From Lysobacterales bacterium (GTDB lineage: Bacteria > Pseudomonadota > Gammaproteobacteria > Xanthomonadales > Xanthomonadaceae): a DNA stretch of 64,000 nt. Below are positions 13,762 through 25,656 of the stretch, piece after piece. The translations under genes and the position numbers were made by a program. Numbering within the stretch: position 1 is the first letter of the stretch; every line of letters begins with the position of its first letter. The notes under the pieces are model-generated. The model was not told the origin of the DNA. It was given only the letters and a program-made list of their open reading frames with translations, and ran no database searches. The stretch is from contig JAFLDZ010000001.1 in NCBI GenBank assembly GCA_017302135.1, forward strand, positions 310,001 through 374,000, read 5' to 3'.

Positions 13762-14079
13762 TTACTTGTTGCCACCGGCAATGCCGGTGATCTGGATTTC
13801 GGTGTAGTGCTGACGATGGCCCATCTGCTTGCGATGGTGCTTACGACGGCGGAATTTGACGATGCGGATCTTGTCGGCGCGGCCGTGGCCGATCACCGTC
13901 GCGGTCACGCTGGCACCTTTGAGCGCGTCGCCAAGGGTCACGCCCTCGCCGTCGCCCAGCATCAAAACGTTGTCGAACGTGATCTCGCTGCCGGCTTCGA
14001 CTTCGAGCAGCTCAACGCGGAGCGTCTCGCCTTGCATCACGCGGTATTGCTTACCGCCTGTGACCAGAACTGCGTACAT
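13762..14079 (-). CDS. rplU: 50S ribosomal protein L21
   Basis: A 105-residue large-subunit protein. [20 protein letters not shown] is the standard L21 start, and the C-terminal half has [15 protein letters not shown]. The frame extends upstream, but the ATG at 14079 has AGAGGAA about eight bases before it and matches family length. First gene of rplU-rpmA-obgE, driven by the promoter at 14155-14183. Confidence 0.97.
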   Translation of the reverse strand: MYAVLVTGGKQYRVMQGETLRVELLEVEAGSEITFDNVLMLGDGEGVTLGDALKGASVTATVIGHGRADKIRIVKFRRRKHHRKQMGHRQHYTEIQITGIAGGNK

Positions 14080-14154
14080 GGATAGGATTCCTCTGTAGTT
14101 ATTGGATGGAACGTCCCGCACTTGCAACCGTCCAAGCGGACGGAAAGAGGCGGA

Positions 14155-14183
14155 ATTTTAATGACTTACGGGGGGCATCGCAA
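14155..14183 (-). promoter_or_regulatory. Sigma-70 promoter for rplU-rpmA-obgE
   Basis: On the minus strand TTGCGA, exactly 17 bases, then TAAAAT (five of six to consensus). It is followed by a GC-rich start region and a small stem (CCGTCC/GGACGG) before the rplU ribosome site. Confidence 0.7.
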
Positions 14184-14855
14184 GCACCGGCCCAGTTGTG
14201 GCTAAGGGCCCGCCCGGCCCCAGCGGCAGGCATCCCGGGCCGGAATGGCCGCTTCAGTGGGCGGATGACGTACCAAAGCACAAAATCCCCACCGCTTTTC
14301 GGCTGTCAGCAGGCACTTCGTTGCCCGCACTCTGGAGGCACTTGTCACAGACAGAGCGTGAGGATAGCCTCGGTTCAGGTTCGTAAGCAGATGTGAGACG
14401 GCATCAAGGGTGTAGCCGCTGTCGATACATCACCGTGCGCCTTCCGGTCGCGCGGCTCAAGCTTGTTTCAATGCAATCGAGCACAGGGAGATTGAATACC
14501 GATGCATCCGAATGATTCCGCCCCCGTCGGAAGGGCACACGAATCCACTGGGCTCACAAGCCGGGGCCGTTGCGCGCGGACGGCGAACACGTCGCGTAGA
14601 TCCCGGCGACCCATGAGAGTCGCCCATGGTCTTCGCACCACACCCCTCAGCCACGCGATGAAATACACACGATGAAATATTCCGTGTCGTCGGCACCTGC
14701 CGACGGCAACACCAATCCTGTCCCGCAGTCGTAAGTCATCACCACAGGGGGACGGTTCCACCGCCGTCGGTACATCGTCGGCTTATCCAGTAAGTCCGCT
14801 TCAAACGACGTCTGCCCGAATTGTGCAGACACTACGCATGAAGGAGCTGTGCAAC
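14184..14855. other. Long intergenic region upstream of the subtilase
   Basis: About 670 bases without a supportable gene. Short open frames on either strand have no recognisable content. It presumably holds the control region of the secreted protease. The only clear signal is AAGGAG at 14840, the protease ribosome-binding site. Confidence 0.5.
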
Positions 14856-16892
<2,037 letters not shown>

Positions 16893-16925
16893 GCGTTCCA
16901 TCGCAGTACGCAATGCCCGCAATAC

Positions 16926-16955
16926 CCTCCCCCTGCGCAATGCAGGGGGAGGTTC
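16926..16955 (+). terminator. Intrinsic terminator after the subtilase
   Basis: CCTCCCCCTGC, loop GCAAT, GCAGGGGGAGG, then TTCTT. A perfect 11-bp stem with a short T tail 34 bases after the stop codon. Confidence 0.8.
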
Positions 16956-16986
16956 TTCCTGAGCCGTAACACCCAGAGACTTCCAG

Positions 16987-17877
16987 ATGTCCGATATCGC
17001 CGTTTCCCGTGGCGGGCGCTTGCTCGCGCTGTCGCTGTTCATCGCTGCCGCCGCATGCATGTCGACGGGTTGCGAACGCACGCCTTCGTCCAAAGCAAAA
17101 ACCGATTCGGCGCCGGCCATCGAACGCGCACCATTCGACGCCATGTTCAGCGTGGTCAACAACAGCGGCGCGATCCGCTTCGACGGCACCGTCGGCGACG
17201 TCGCCACGAAATCGCGTATCGAACAATCGCTGCTGTCGGCCTATGGCCCCGGTCGCGCTGCCGGCGACATCGTTGTGGAACGGGCCGCACGCCCGCTGCA
17301 GTGGGTCGCAGGCCTTGATGCATTCATGAAAGTATTCGAGCCCATGGTCGGCGCCGCCCTGCGTTTCGAAGGCGACCGCATCGTGCTCAGCGGCAAGGTC
17401 GAACTCGACCAGCGCCGCACGCTCCGCGCCGCGGCAGAACAGGCTTTCCCGGGCGCACGGTTGCAAGGGCTGTTCGAACTGCCCGTCGAAGACACCGCCG
17501 CCACCGGCAAGACCATCGAGCCGGCCGTGCTGGCCAAACAACTCAATCAGATGCCGGTCAAATTCGAGAACGGCGGCGGCAATGTCAGCGCCGACAGTCT
17601 CGGTTTGGTCGTGCAGGCCGCCGACTCGATCCGCGCCGCACCGCCGGGCACCAAGCTGCTGATCGTCGGGCCGGTCGTTGCCAGCGCCGACGCCGGCAAC
17701 GATATCTTCCTGTCGAAACAGCGCGCCGAAGCGCTGAAGGTCCAGCTGATCCTGAATGGCGTCAACCCCGCGTCGATCGAGACCCGGGGCTGGGGGCAGA
17801 ACACCGACGGCACGCCGGTGGAGGGCGCCATTGCGCCGCCGGAAGGCGCCGCGATGAGGTTCGAACTGGTGAGGTGA
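16987..17877 (+). CDS. OmpA/BON-like envelope protein
   Basis: A 296-residue exported protein. The N-terminal hydrophobic stretch (about 11-30) ends at a cysteine in STGCER; this could be a lipidation site, though the lipobox is poor. Two BON-like segments follow (GAIRFDGTVGDVATKSRIEQ near 60 and a similar GDRIVLSGKVELDQRRTLR near 125). The C-terminus has an OmpA-like core (FLSKQRAEALKVQL, then ASIETRGWGQ), which in relatives binds peptidoglycan. A periplasmic tether role is inferred. Separated from the protease by a terminator. Confidence 0.65.
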   Translation: MSDIAVSRGGRLLALSLFIAAAACMSTGCERTPSSKAKTDSAPAIERAPFDAMFSVVNNSGAIRFDGTVGDVATKSRIEQSLLSAYGPGRAAGDIVVERAARPLQWVAGLDAFMKVFEPMVGAALRFEGDRIVLSGKVELDQRRTLRAAAEQAFPGARLQGLFELPVEDTAATGKTIEPAVLAKQLNQMPVKFENGGGNVSADSLGLVVQAADSIRAAPPGTKLLIVGPVVASADAGNDIFLSKQRAEALKVQLILNGVNPASIETRGWGQNTDGTPVEGAIAPPEGAAMRFELVR

Positions 17878-18034
17878 ACCGCCGGGGCGGTTCTAACGCA
17901 CAGACGCCGCGCGGCATGCGCGGATTTGCTCTGGCCGGGGCGGCTCGTTACGCTTGAGGATTGCTTTTCGCGTCGCCCGGCACCATCTCCGGGAACGCAT
18001 CGGCATCCCCTTACGCCAGGACCTCCCCCGCACC

Positions 18035-21000
18035 ATGGCCATGGACACCATCCGCATCCGCGGAGCGCGTACCCACAATCTCAAGAACATCGATCTCGAT
18101 CTGCCGCGCGACAAGCTGATCGTGATCACCGGCCTGTCCGGTTCGGGCAAATCATCGTTGGCGTTCGACACCATCTACGCCGAAGGCCAGCGCCGCTACG
18201 TCGAGTCGCTGTCGGCGTACGCGCGCCAGTTCCTGAGCGTGATGGAGAAGCCGGATGTCGATCACATCGAAGGCCTCAGTCCGGCGATTTCGATCGAACA
18301 GAAGTCGACCTCGCACAATCCGCGTTCTACCGTCGGCACCATCACCGAAATCTACGATTACCTGCGCCTGCTGTATGCGCGCGTCGGCTCGCCGCGTTGC
18401 CCGGACCACGAATTCCCGCTCGAAGCGCAGACCGTCAGCCAGATGGTCGACCAGGTGCTTGCGCTCGGCAACGACAGCAAAACCCGGGATCAGCGCTACA
18501 TGCTGCTGGCACCGGTGATCCGCGAACGCAAGGGCGAGCATGCGCAGGTGTTCGAGCAGTTGCGTGCGCAGGGCTATGTCCGTGTGCGCGTGGATGGCGT
18601 GCTGTATGAAATCGACGCGGTACCGCCGCTGACGTTGCGCCAGAAACACAGCATCGAAGCGGTGATCGATCGCTTCAAGCCGCGCGACGATCTGAAGCAA
18701 CGCCTCGCCGAATCCTTCGAGACCGCGCTGAAGCTGGGCGACGGCATGGCGATGGTGCAGTCGCTCGACGACGCCAACGCCGCTCCGCTGCTGTTCTCGT
18801 CGAAGTACAGCTGCCCGGTCTGCGACTACTCGCTGCCGGAGCTGGAACCACGACTGTTCTCGTTCAATTCGCCGGTCGGCGCCTGCCCGAGCTGCGATGG
18901 TCTGGGCGTGAGCCAGTTTTTCGATCCGGCCCGCGTCGTCGTGCACCCGGAACTGTCGCTGGCGGCCGGCGCGGTGCGCGGCTGGGATCGACGCAACGTC
19001 TACTACTTCCAGCTGTTGCAGTCGCTGGCCAAGCACTACGGTTTCAGCGTCGACACCCACTGGAACGAACTCGAAGCCACCACGCAGCATGCCGTTCTGC
19101 ACGGCAGCGGCAACCAAGTGATTGCCTTCAGCTACCTCACCGACACCGGTGGCCGCACCCAGCGCAAACACAAGTTCGAAGGCATCATTCCGAATCTCGA
19201 GCGCCGCTACCGCGAAACCGAATCGGCTGCGGTCCGCGAAGAGCTGACGAAATACATCAGCGAACGCCCCTGCCCCGACTGCAGCGGCGCGCGCTTGAAC
19301 CGTGCCGCGCGCAACGTGTTCATCGCCGATCGTGCGTTACCGTCGATCGTGATCCTGCCGATCGATGAGACGCTGAAATTCTTCAGCGCACTCGCGCTGC
19401 CCGGCTGGCGCGGCGAAATCGCGAACAAGATCGTCAAGGAAATCCGCGAACGCCTGAATTTCCTGGTCGATGTCGGCCTCGACTATCTGACCCTCGAACG
19501 CAAGGCCGACACGCTCTCGGGCGGCGAAGCGCAGCGTATCCGCCTCGCCTCGCAGATCGGCGCCGGTCTGGTCGGCGTGATGTACGTGCTCGACGAACCC
19601 TCCATCGGCCTGCACCAGCGCGACAACGAACGCCTGCTCGGCACGCTCACGCGCCTGCGCGATCTGGGCAATACGGTCATCGTGGTCGAACACGACGAAG
19701 ACGCGATCCGGCTCGCCGACCATGTCGTCGATATCGGCCCCGGCGCGGGCGTGCACGGCGGCGAAGTCGTCGCGCAGGGCAGCTTCGACGATCTGCTGAA
19801 GGCACCGCGCTCGATCACCGGCCAGTACCTCAGCGGCAAGCGGCGCATCGAGATTCCCGCGCATCGCCACAAACCCAATCCGAAGATGAAGCTCACGCTG
19901 CGCGGCGCGTCGGGCAACAATCTCAAGGACGTCGATCTGACCCTGCACGCGGGACTGTTCACTGCGGTCACCGGCGTGTCCGGCTCGGGCAAATCGACGC
20001 TGATCAACGACACGCTGTATTCACTGGCCGCGAACGAGATCAACGGCGCCTCGCACAAGCCGGCGCCGTACCGCGAAGTGAAAGGACTGGACCTGTTCGA
20101 CAAGGTCGTCGACATCGACCAGTCGCCGATCGGGCGCACCCCGCGCAGCAATCCGGCGACCTACACCGGCCTGTTCACGCCGCTGCGCGAACTGTTCGCG
20201 CAGGTGCCGGAAGCGCGCGCGCGCGGCTATTCACCCGGGCGTTTCAGCTTCAACGTGCGCGGCGGACGCTGCGAAGCCTGTCAGGGCGACGGCCTGATCA
20301 AGGTCGAAATGCACTTCCTGCCCGACGTCTACGTGCCCTGCGATGTCTGCCACGGCAAGCGCTACAACCGCGAGACGCTGGAAATCCTCTACAAGGGCTG
20401 CAGCATCCGCGATGTCCTCGAAATGACCGCCGAGGACGCCCTGAAGCTGTTCGAACCGGTGCCGGCGATCGCGCGCAAACTCGAAACGCTGATGGACGTG
20501 GGCCTGAGTTACATCCGTCTGGGACAGCCCGCGACCACGCTGTCCGGCGGAGAAGCGCAGCGCGTGAAGCTGTCGAAGGAATTGTCCAGAAGGGATACAG
20601 GGCGCACGCTCTATATCCTCGACGAGCCCACCACCGGCCTGCATTTCCACGACATCGAGCACCTGCTGACGGTGCTGCACAAGCTGCGCGACGAAGGCAA
20701 CACCATCGTCGTGATCGAGCACAACCTCGACGTGATCAAGACCGCCGACTGGGTGATCGACCTCGGTCCCGAAGGCGGTCATCGTGGCGGCGAGATCATC
20801 GCCGAGGGCACGCCGGAGGAACTGGTCGCGGTCGAGGCATCGCACACCGGACGCTTCCTCGCGCACGTGCTCGATCCCACGCAGGCTGCTCGCAAAACCA
20901 CCGCGTCGAAAGCGTCGATGATCTCGAAGGACGAGCGCGCGCTGCCCCCCAGGAAAACCAAAACGCCGGCCAAGGCTCCTTCCAAGACAACATCCAAGAC

Positions 21001-21103
21001 AGCGAACAAGACGGTTGCCAAAGCCGCTGGCAAACCCGTCAGCAAAACCCGCGCCAAAGCCGTTACCACCATCAAGACCAAACCCCGGAAAAAACAGGCA
21101 TGA
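18035..21103 (+). CDS. uvrA: Excinuclease ABC subunit A with basic C-terminal tail
   Basis: UvrA, the damage-recognition ATPase of nucleotide excision repair. Two ABC modules carry Walker A motifs (GLSGSGKSS and GVSGSGKST) and signatures (LSGGEAQR, twice). Zinc-finger cysteines include CPVCDY...CPSCDG and CEACQGDG...CDVCHG. The start [20 protein letters not shown] at 18035 fits the family. At 1022 residues it is longer than typical (about 940-970), because residues 954-1022 form a Lys/Ala/Thr-rich tail with 17 lysines, resembling histone H1-like tails. uvrB is at 61801. Confidence 0.96.
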   Translation: MAMDTIRIRGARTHNLKNIDLDLPRDKLIVITGLSGSGKSSLAFDTIYAEGQRRYVESLSAYARQFLSVMEKPDVDHIEGLSPAISIEQKSTSHNPRSTVGTITEIYDYLRLLYARVGSPRCPDHEFPLEAQTVSQMVDQVLALGNDSKTRDQRYMLLAPVIRERKGEHAQVFEQLRAQGYVRVRVDGVLYEIDAVPPLTLRQKHSIEAVIDRFKPRDDLKQRLAESFETALKLGDGMAMVQSLDDANAAPLLFSSKYSCPVCDYSLPELEPRLFSFNSPVGACPSCDGLGVSQFFDPARVVVHPELSLAAGAVRGWDRRNVYYFQLLQSLAKHYGFSVDTHWNELEATTQHAVLHGSGNQVIAFSYLTDTGGRTQRKHKFEGIIPNLERRYRETESAAVREELTKYISERPCPDCSGARLNRAARNVFIADRALPSIVILPIDETLKFFSALALPGWRGEIANKIVKEIRERLNFLVDVGLDYLTLERKADTLSGGEAQRIRLASQIGAGLVGVMYVLDEPSIGLHQRDNERLLGTLTRLRDLGNTVIVVEHDEDAIRLADHVVDIGPGAGVHGGEVVAQGSFDDLLKAPRSITGQYLSGKRRIEIPAHRHKPNPKMKLTLRGASGNNLKDVDLTLHAGLFTAVTGVSGSGKSTLINDTLYSLAANEINGASHKPAPYREVKGLDLFDKVVDIDQSPIGRTPRSNPATYTGLFTPLRELFAQVPEARARGYSPGRFSFNVRGGRCEACQGDGLIKVEMHFLPDVYVPCDVCHGKRYNRETLEILYKGCSIRDVLEMTAEDALKLFEPVPAIARKLETLMDVGLSYIRLGQPATTLSGGEAQRVKLSKELSRRDTGRTLYILDEPTTGLHFHDIEHLLTVLHKLRDEGNTIVVIEHNLDVIKTADWVIDLGPEGGHRGGEIIAEGTPEELVAVEASHTGRFLAHVLDPTQAARKTTASKASMISKDERALPPRKTKTPAKAPSKTTSKTANKTVAKAAGKPVSKTRAKAVTTIKTKPRKKQA

Positions 21104-21543
21104 GCCAGCGTTCCGACACCGGCAACGATCCGGGCGGTGAGTCGCTTCCGATGATCCTGTTCCGCATGCCGCTCGATCTGCGCTGGCGCGATCTGGATGC
21201 GTTCAATCACGTCAACAACGCCAACTTCATGACCTATGTGGAAGAAGCCCGCATCCGCTGGTTCGAAAGCACGGGCGGCGACTGGCTGTCCAACGGCAGG
21301 ATTCCGTTGCTCGCTTCGGTACAGATGAACTATCGGCTGCCGATCCCCTATCCGGCGCGCGTATTCGTCGAACTGCTGACCGAACGCGTCGGCAATACCA
21401 GCCTCACGCTGGGCCACCGCATCATCGGCGAAGACGATCGCCTGTACGCCGATGGCCACTCGGTGCTGGTCTGGATCGAGATGGCCAGCGGCCGCCCGGT
21501 GCCATTGCCGGACGCGGTGCGCGCCGCCGCAGACATGGGGTAA
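21100..21543 (+). CDS. Hotdog-fold acyl-CoA thioesterase
   Basis: A 147-residue single-domain thioesterase of the 4-hydroxybenzoyl-CoA thioesterase (YbgC/FcbC) type. The diagnostic segment is [20 protein letters not shown], whose Asp aligns with the catalytic aspartate of the group, followed by EEAR. It hydrolyses some acyl-CoA; the substrate cannot be read from sequence. Its ATG overlaps the uvrA stop as ATGA, so the two are translationally coupled, although no functional link is known. Confidence 0.85.
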   Translation: MSQRSDTGNDPGGESLPMILFRMPLDLRWRDLDAFNHVNNANFMTYVEEARIRWFESTGGDWLSNGRIPLLASVQMNYRLPIPYPARVFVELLTERVGNTSLTLGHRIIGEDDRLYADGHSVLVWIEMASGRPVPLPDAVRAAADMG

Positions 21544-21592
21544 GTAGGAACAGACTCAGTGCGAATGCATCGCACGCTGAAACGACGAGGCC

Positions 21593-22000
21593 TCAGTCGC
21601 CCAGCTCGAATCTTTCCAGCGCGCCCTCGATGGTCTCGATCCAGCCACGATCCAGGCCGGCTTCGCATGCGATGCGCGTATCGCTGGCATCGTTGCTGCC
21701 GACAGCACTGGAAGCTTCCAATGCGCAATGCGCCTGTCGATAGGCGCGATAGGCAACGCGGTCCTGCTCGAACAACGCCAGGGACTCGCGGATATCGGCA
21801 GAGTCTCTCGCCCAAAGCGTGATCCGCGACCGCAGCTGGCCTTCGACACGTTCGACTTCTCTGCCGGTCTTCGCCATGAGCGCTTCAAGGCAGGCGCGCC
21901 GTTCAACAGGCGCTTGGCTCTGCCCGCAGTCGTCGCCGGCAATCGAAACCGATGCCTGCCCGCAGGAGAGCAGCGCCGCGCAAAGCACGATCGGAAGCAT
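21593..22000 (-). CDS. Secreted LprI-like (DUF1311-type) protein
   Basis: A 135-residue protein with an N-terminal signal segment (MLPIVLCAALLSCGQASVSI), then a helical domain with paired cysteines (CGQSQAPVERRACLEALM, HCALEA, IACEAG). The cysteine pattern resembles the lysozyme-inhibitor LprI/DUF1311 group; this is a family guess and inhibition is not shown. It starts one base after the stop of the copper chaperone gene, so they form one transcript. Confidence 0.55.
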   Translation of the reverse strand: MLPIVLCAALLSCGQASVSIAGDDCGQSQAPVERRACLEALMAKTGREVERVEGQLRSRITLWARDSADIRESLALFEQDRVAYRAYRQAHCALEASSAVGSNDASDTRIACEAGLDRGWIETIEGALERFELGD

Positions 22001-22001
22001 C

Positions 22002-22463
22002 TCAAAGCTCCGGCTTGCGCACCTCGAACTCGCCGAGCAGCATGCCGCCGCCGGCCAGTTCGAACTCGACCACGATCCTGCTGCCCGCCTTGAGCGTCGC
22101 ACCCGGGCGCATCAGCATCAGATGCATGCCGCCAGGCCGGAGGACGGCAGCCCCGTCGGGCGCGATCCGCAACGTCGGTACCGGACGCATTTTGCTGACG
22201 CCGCCGATCACCTTGGTTTCGTGCAGTTCGACGCTTGCGAATGAAGGGCTGCGCGCGGACAGGATCGTCGTCGGCGTCGAGCAGCGATTCACGATCCGGC
22301 CGAAGCCGGCCATCGTCGGCATCGATTTCATCGACATGCCGCTGGGCGGCATCCGGACCCAACCCTCGCGTACCTGCGGACGGCAGTCGCGCGCGGCGAC
22401 CGGCGCCGACAGGACCAGGGCAAAAAGGACGACAGCGGCGACACGGTAGGCAAATGCGTTCAT
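22002..22463 (-). CDS. Periplasmic copper chaperone PCu(A)C
   Basis: A 153-residue exported protein with a signal peptide ending APVAA-RD. The cupredoxin-like PCuAC domain contains a Met-rich stretch (MPPSGMSMKSMPTMAGF), ELHETKV, a conserved MRPVP, and GGMHLMLM, which together give the His/Met ligands for Cu(I). Family members deliver copper to the CuA or CuB site of cytochrome c oxidase. The ATG at 22463 is chosen because it places the signal peptide at the N-terminus. Paired with the LprI-like gene downstream. Confidence 0.85.
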   Translation of the reverse strand: MNAFAYRVAAVVLFALVLSAPVAARDCRPQVREGWVRMPPSGMSMKSMPTMAGFGRIVNRCSTPTTILSARSPSFASVELHETKVIGGVSKMRPVPTLRIAPDGAAVLRPGGMHLMLMRPGATLKAGSRIVVEFELAGGGMLLGEFEVRKPEL

Positions 22464-22503
22464 GCGCCTATGATAAAGCCTCCCCACCCGATCTCTGGAC
22501 GCG

Positions 22504-23310
22504 ATGACCGCAATGACCGACACGCCTGCAACCCAGCCCCCCCTGGTACAGATCGAAGACTCCGGTGAGATCCGCTGCCTGCGGCTGGCGCGCCCACCGG
22601 TCAACGCCCTCGATCCAACCCTGTGTCGCGCACTGATCGCGGCGCTGGAGGGCGCCTATCACGATGGCGTGCGAGGCGTGGTTCTTGCCGGCAGTCCGAA
22701 GATCTTCTCTGCCGGCCTCGATGTGCCCTACCTGCTGTCGCTGGGCGACGACCGCCGCGCGGTGCTGGAATGCTGGCAGGCTTTTTTCGGCGTCGCGCGC
22801 CTGCTCGCGGAATCGCGCATCCCGGTGGTCGCCGCGCTCACCGGCCACTCGCCGGCCGGCGGTTGCGTATTGGCGCTGTGCTGCGATTACCGGATCATGG
22901 CGCGCAGCGCCGATCCGGCGCGTCCGTTCGCGCTGGGACTGAACGAAACCCAGGTCGGCCTGGTGGTGCCGGAAGGCATCCAGCGCCTGATGCGTCGCGT
23001 GGTCGGCGAATACCGCGCCGAGCGCCTGCTGATCGCCGGTGAGATGGTGCCGGCCGAGCGCGCGCTGGAGATCGGGCTGGTCGATGAACTGGTCGATCCC
23101 GATCACGTCGTACCGCGCGCACTCGCGTGGCTGGAAGCGCTGCTGAAGCTGCCGCATCAACCCATGCTGCGGACGCGCGCCATTGCCCGGGCCGCAGTGG
23201 TGGAAGCGTTGTCGCCGGAGACCATCGATCTGGAGCGTTTCGTGCAGCAGTGGTGGGAGCCGGAAACGCAGGCCGCGCTCAATGCGCTCGTGGCGAGGCT
23301 GAAGAAGTGA
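22504..23310 (+). CDS. Delta3,Delta2-enoyl-CoA isomerase-like crotonase
   Basis: A 268-residue crotonase-superfamily protein. The segments FSAGLD at about 68, HSPAGGCVLALCCDYRIMA at about 115-133 and LGLNETQVGLV at 144-154 closely follow mitochondrial ECI1 isomerases, which shift the double bond of cis/trans-3-enoyl-CoA to trans-2 in oxidation of unsaturated fatty acids. Glu148 (NETQ) corresponds to their catalytic glutamate; the second hydratase glutamate is absent (PAGGC instead of GGGLE). Isomerase is therefore favoured over hydratase. Confidence 0.8.
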   Translation: MTAMTDTPATQPPLVQIEDSGEIRCLRLARPPVNALDPTLCRALIAALEGAYHDGVRGVVLAGSPKIFSAGLDVPYLLSLGDDRRAVLECWQAFFGVARLLAESRIPVVAALTGHSPAGGCVLALCCDYRIMARSADPARPFALGLNETQVGLVVPEGIQRLMRRVVGEYRAERLLIAGEMVPAERALEIGLVDELVDPDHVVPRALAWLEALLKLPHQPMLRTRAIARAAVVEALSPETIDLERFVQQWWEPETQAALNALVARLKK

Positions 23311-23358
23311 AGCCGAAGAATCCAGCGCGTTGAAGGAGCGCGTTCCGGGTACACGACT

Positions 23359-23838
23359 TCAGCGCACCCGCACACCGTTCGCATCGATCACCACTTCGCC
23401 ATCTTCCTTGGCGAACGGTTTGTCGCAGAACGGCAGAATATCCAGAACCACTTCGGAAGGCCTGCACAGACGGACCCCGATCGGTGTGATCACGAACGGG
23501 CGGTTGATCAGGATCGGGTGGGCAAGCATCGCATCGAGCAACTCGTCGTCCACCAAGGCCGGAACGTCGAGGCCGAGTTCCATGTAAGGCGTGCCTTTCT
23601 GGCGGATCGCTGCTCTCACCGTCAAGCCGGCGGCTGCGATGGTTTCCGCCAACGCCTGCTTCGATGGAGTTGCGTTCAGATAATCGATCACTTGCGGCTC
23701 GATGCCGACATGCCGGATCAATGCGAGCACGTTGCGAGACGTGCCGCAGGCAGGGTTGTGCCAGATTTCGACCGGCATCAACGCGTTGGGCATGCTGTCG
23801 AGCAAACGATCATCGATGCAGCTGTCGTCGATGTGCAT
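23359..23838 (-). CDS. arsC: Arsenate reductase (glutaredoxin type)
   Basis: A 159-residue ArsC, which reduces arsenate to arsenite with glutathione and glutaredoxin. The active Cys31 lies in WHNPACGTSRN, and the product-site segment RPFVITPIGVRLCRP is conserved. Homologues often begin at the methionine before PVEIWHN (residue 21), but the ATG at 23838 has GGGAG five to six bases upstream while the internal ones have none, so the longer start is preferred. No arsenic operon neighbours (arsR, arsB) are present; it precedes no other gene in its direction. Confidence 0.88.
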   Translation of the reverse strand: MHIDDSCIDDRLLDSMPNALMPVEIWHNPACGTSRNVLALIRHVGIEPQVIDYLNATPSKQALAETIAAAGLTVRAAIRQKGTPYMELGLDVPALVDDELLDAMLAHPILINRPFVITPIGVRLCRPSEVVLDILPFCDKPFAKEDGEVVIDANGVRVR

Positions 23839-23862
23839 CTCGATCTCCCAGCCTACGTGAAT

Positions 23863-24723
23863 TCAATCGCCGGTCGCGATCGGCCGCGCAGGATCTTCGA
23901 TCCAGCCGCTCCACGAACCGGTGAACAAGCGCGCACCGGGCAAGCCGGCATGGGTCATCGCGAGTAGATGATGGCAAGCGGTCACGCCGGAACCGCACAT
24001 CGCAATGAGCCGCTGCGGATCGCGTCCGTCGAGCAGCGCAGCAAATTCCTGCGCGAGCTGCCCGGCCGGTTTGAAACGGCCTTCGCTGAGATTGGAGGCA
24101 TACGGCCGATTGTTCGCGCCCGGCACGTGACCCGCGACGCGATCGATGGGCTCGACTTCGCCGCGAAAGCGTTCCGCAGCGCGCGCATCGACCAGCAGAT
24201 CGCCGGCCGCCGGCCGCTGTGCAACCGCCTCCGCATCGAGCACGCGATCCTGATCGAACGCGCCGCGATAGCGCGTCGGAGATACCGCAGGCGTTGACCG
24301 ATCGACGGGCAAACCCAGCGCGGACCAGCGCGCCCATCCACCGTCGAGCACCGCGACATCGCGATGGCCCATGACCTGCAACAACCACCACAGCCGCGCT
24401 GCGAACGCGCCGTCGCCGGCATCGTAGGCGACGACCTGGGTTGCGGGCGTCACGCCACAGCGACCGAGCCAGTCGCAGAACGCATCGGCATCGGGCCAGG
24501 GGTGTCGACCGGCACCGGCGCGATGCGGTCCGGACAGATCGCGATCGAGATGCGCGTACTGCGCACCGGGAAGATGCGACTCGCGCCAGGCGGCTTCGCC
24601 TGCAGCGGTGTCGATGAGCGCGAATCGGCAATCGAAGATCCGCAGATCGTCGGAACCGAGACGCGCAGCGAGCGATTCGGCATCGACCAGCGTCGTCCAG
24701 CGGTGCCGGCCCGTATCGTTCAT
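23863..24723 (-). CDS. sseA: 3-mercaptopyruvate sulfurtransferase
   Basis: A 286-residue protein with two rhodanese domains. The C-terminal active loop is CGSGVTA at 243-249; this sequence marks mercaptopyruvate sulfurtransferases, whereas thiosulfate rhodaneses have CRKGVT. It transfers sulfur from 3-mercaptopyruvate to thiols or cyanide. Its ATG overlaps the nudL-like stop by four bases, and the gene follows DUF1289 and the Nudix gene in one transcript. Confidence 0.92.
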   Translation of the reverse strand: MNDTGRHRWTTLVDAESLAARLGSDDLRIFDCRFALIDTAAGEAAWRESHLPGAQYAHLDRDLSGPHRAGAGRHPWPDADAFCDWLGRCGVTPATQVVAYDAGDGAFAARLWWLLQVMGHRDVAVLDGGWARWSALGLPVDRSTPAVSPTRYRGAFDQDRVLDAEAVAQRPAAGDLLVDARAAERFRGEVEPIDRVAGHVPGANNRPYASNLSEGRFKPAGQLAQEFAALLDGRDPQRLIAMCGSGVTACHHLLAMTHAGLPGARLFTGSWSGWIEDPARPIATGD

Positions 24724-25346
24724 GGCCTCCCTGCCTGCGCCAGTCGTTCGCGCAGATTGAACAGAATGGAGGCGGTCACGCCCCAGATCCGCTGATGCGG
24801 TGCCTGCGGCGGTTGACGGAATTGCAGGACATGCCGCGCACGGCCGCGATAGTCGATCGCGACCTCCTCAAGATTATCCGGATGCATCAGGAAATCGAGA
24901 TCGACTTCGAACACTTCGGCCACTTCACCCGGATCGGGCGTGGCCACGAAATCCGGATCGATCCGCGCAACCACCGGCAGCACCCGGAAACCGGTGATCG
25001 TGATCAGCGGATCGAGAAACCCCAGCGGCGTCGCGAGGCCATGCTCCAGGCCGATCTCCTCGTGCGCTTCGCGCAGCGCGGCCGCGATGACATCGCGGTC
25101 GTCGGCTTCGATCCTGCCGCCCGGGAAACTCACTTGGCCGGCATGATGCCGCAGGCTGTCGGTGCGTCGGGTCAACAACACCCGCAATCCGTTGTCGCGC
25201 GGCACCAGACCCACCAGCACTGCAGCCTCGACGGCCGGGGCATCGCCGAGCAGATCGGCCAATTCCTCGAAATTCCAGGGAGCGGCGCACGGCATCGCAG
25301 CGAGTGGATGAAGTGCATGGGAGAGCGCGGGTAATCTCTCGATCAT
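24720..25346 (-). CDS. Nudix hydrolase, CoA pyrophosphatase (NudL-like)
   Basis: A 208-residue Nudix enzyme. The box is centred on FPGGRIEADD...ALREAHEEIGL at about 75-100; the preceding LLTRRTDSLRHHAGQVSFPG is the UPF0035 signature of CoA pyrophosphatases (NudL, human NUDT7 group), which cleave CoA and acyl-CoA to phosphopantetheine and ADP. It overlaps both neighbours by ATGA (DUF1289 gene upstream, sseA downstream). Confidence 0.9.
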   Translation of the reverse strand: MIERLPALSHALHPLAAMPCAAPWNFEELADLLGDAPAVEAAVLVGLVPRDNGLRVLLTRRTDSLRHHAGQVSFPGGRIEADDRDVIAAALREAHEEIGLEHGLATPLGFLDPLITITGFRVLPVVARIDPDFVATPDPGEVAEVFEVDLDFLMHPDNLEEVAIDYRGRARHVLQFRQPPQAPHQRIWGVTASILFNLRERLAQAGRP

Positions 25347-25552
25347 GCGGATGTGCCCTGCGGCAAGCCGGCAACCAAGCGTGCTTCGCGGTCGGGCAGC
25401 ACGACATCCATCATGTGCAACCGCTCCGTTCCAGACATGGACAGCCAGTCCGCGATTTCATCGCCAGTGCGGAAACAACCGTCGCAATAGCCGGCGGGAT
25501 CGAGCGTACAAACGCCGATGCAAGGGGTGAGAACGGGTTGGGCAGCGGTCAT
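25343..25552 (-). CDS. DUF1289 family small protein
   Basis: A 69-residue protein with the DUF1289 pattern TPCIGVCTLDPAGYCDGCFRT. Four cysteines in a short stretch suggest metal or Fe-S binding, and a conserved acidic helix (DEIADWLSMS) follows. Function unknown. The start at 25552 gives the whole domain; the open frame further upstream runs antiparallel into the FKBP gene and is not coding. First of a three-gene chain with four-base overlaps (DUF1289, Nudix, sseA). Confidence 0.8.
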   Translation of the reverse strand: MTAAQPVLTPCIGVCTLDPAGYCDGCFRTGDEIADWLSMSGTERLHMMDVVLPDREARLVAGLPQGTSA

Positions 25553-25572
25553 GCGCGTAAGGCTGAAAACAT

Positions 25573-25595
25573 CACGCCGGCAGTACGCCGGCGTG
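25573..25595 (-). terminator. Hairpin after the FKBP gene
   Basis: CACGCCGG, seven-base loop, CCGGCGTG. On the minus strand it is followed by ATGTTTTC, a weak T tail. Probably ends the FKBP transcript just before the DUF1289 start. Confidence 0.55.
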
Positions 25596-25656
25596 AGGAT
25601 GGATCGTGGATACCAACGTGCAATGCATGGGGATCCGATCAAGGACCCCCGCAGCA

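Noticed and set aside
14457..14832. Possible small genes in the region before the subtilase
   Set aside because: Several short overlapping frames, none with a ribosome site or recognisable content.
17876..17893. Short palindrome GAACCGCC/GGCGGTTC at the end of the OmpA-like gene
   Set aside because: Loop is too short for the full stem and there is no T tail; not reported as a terminator.
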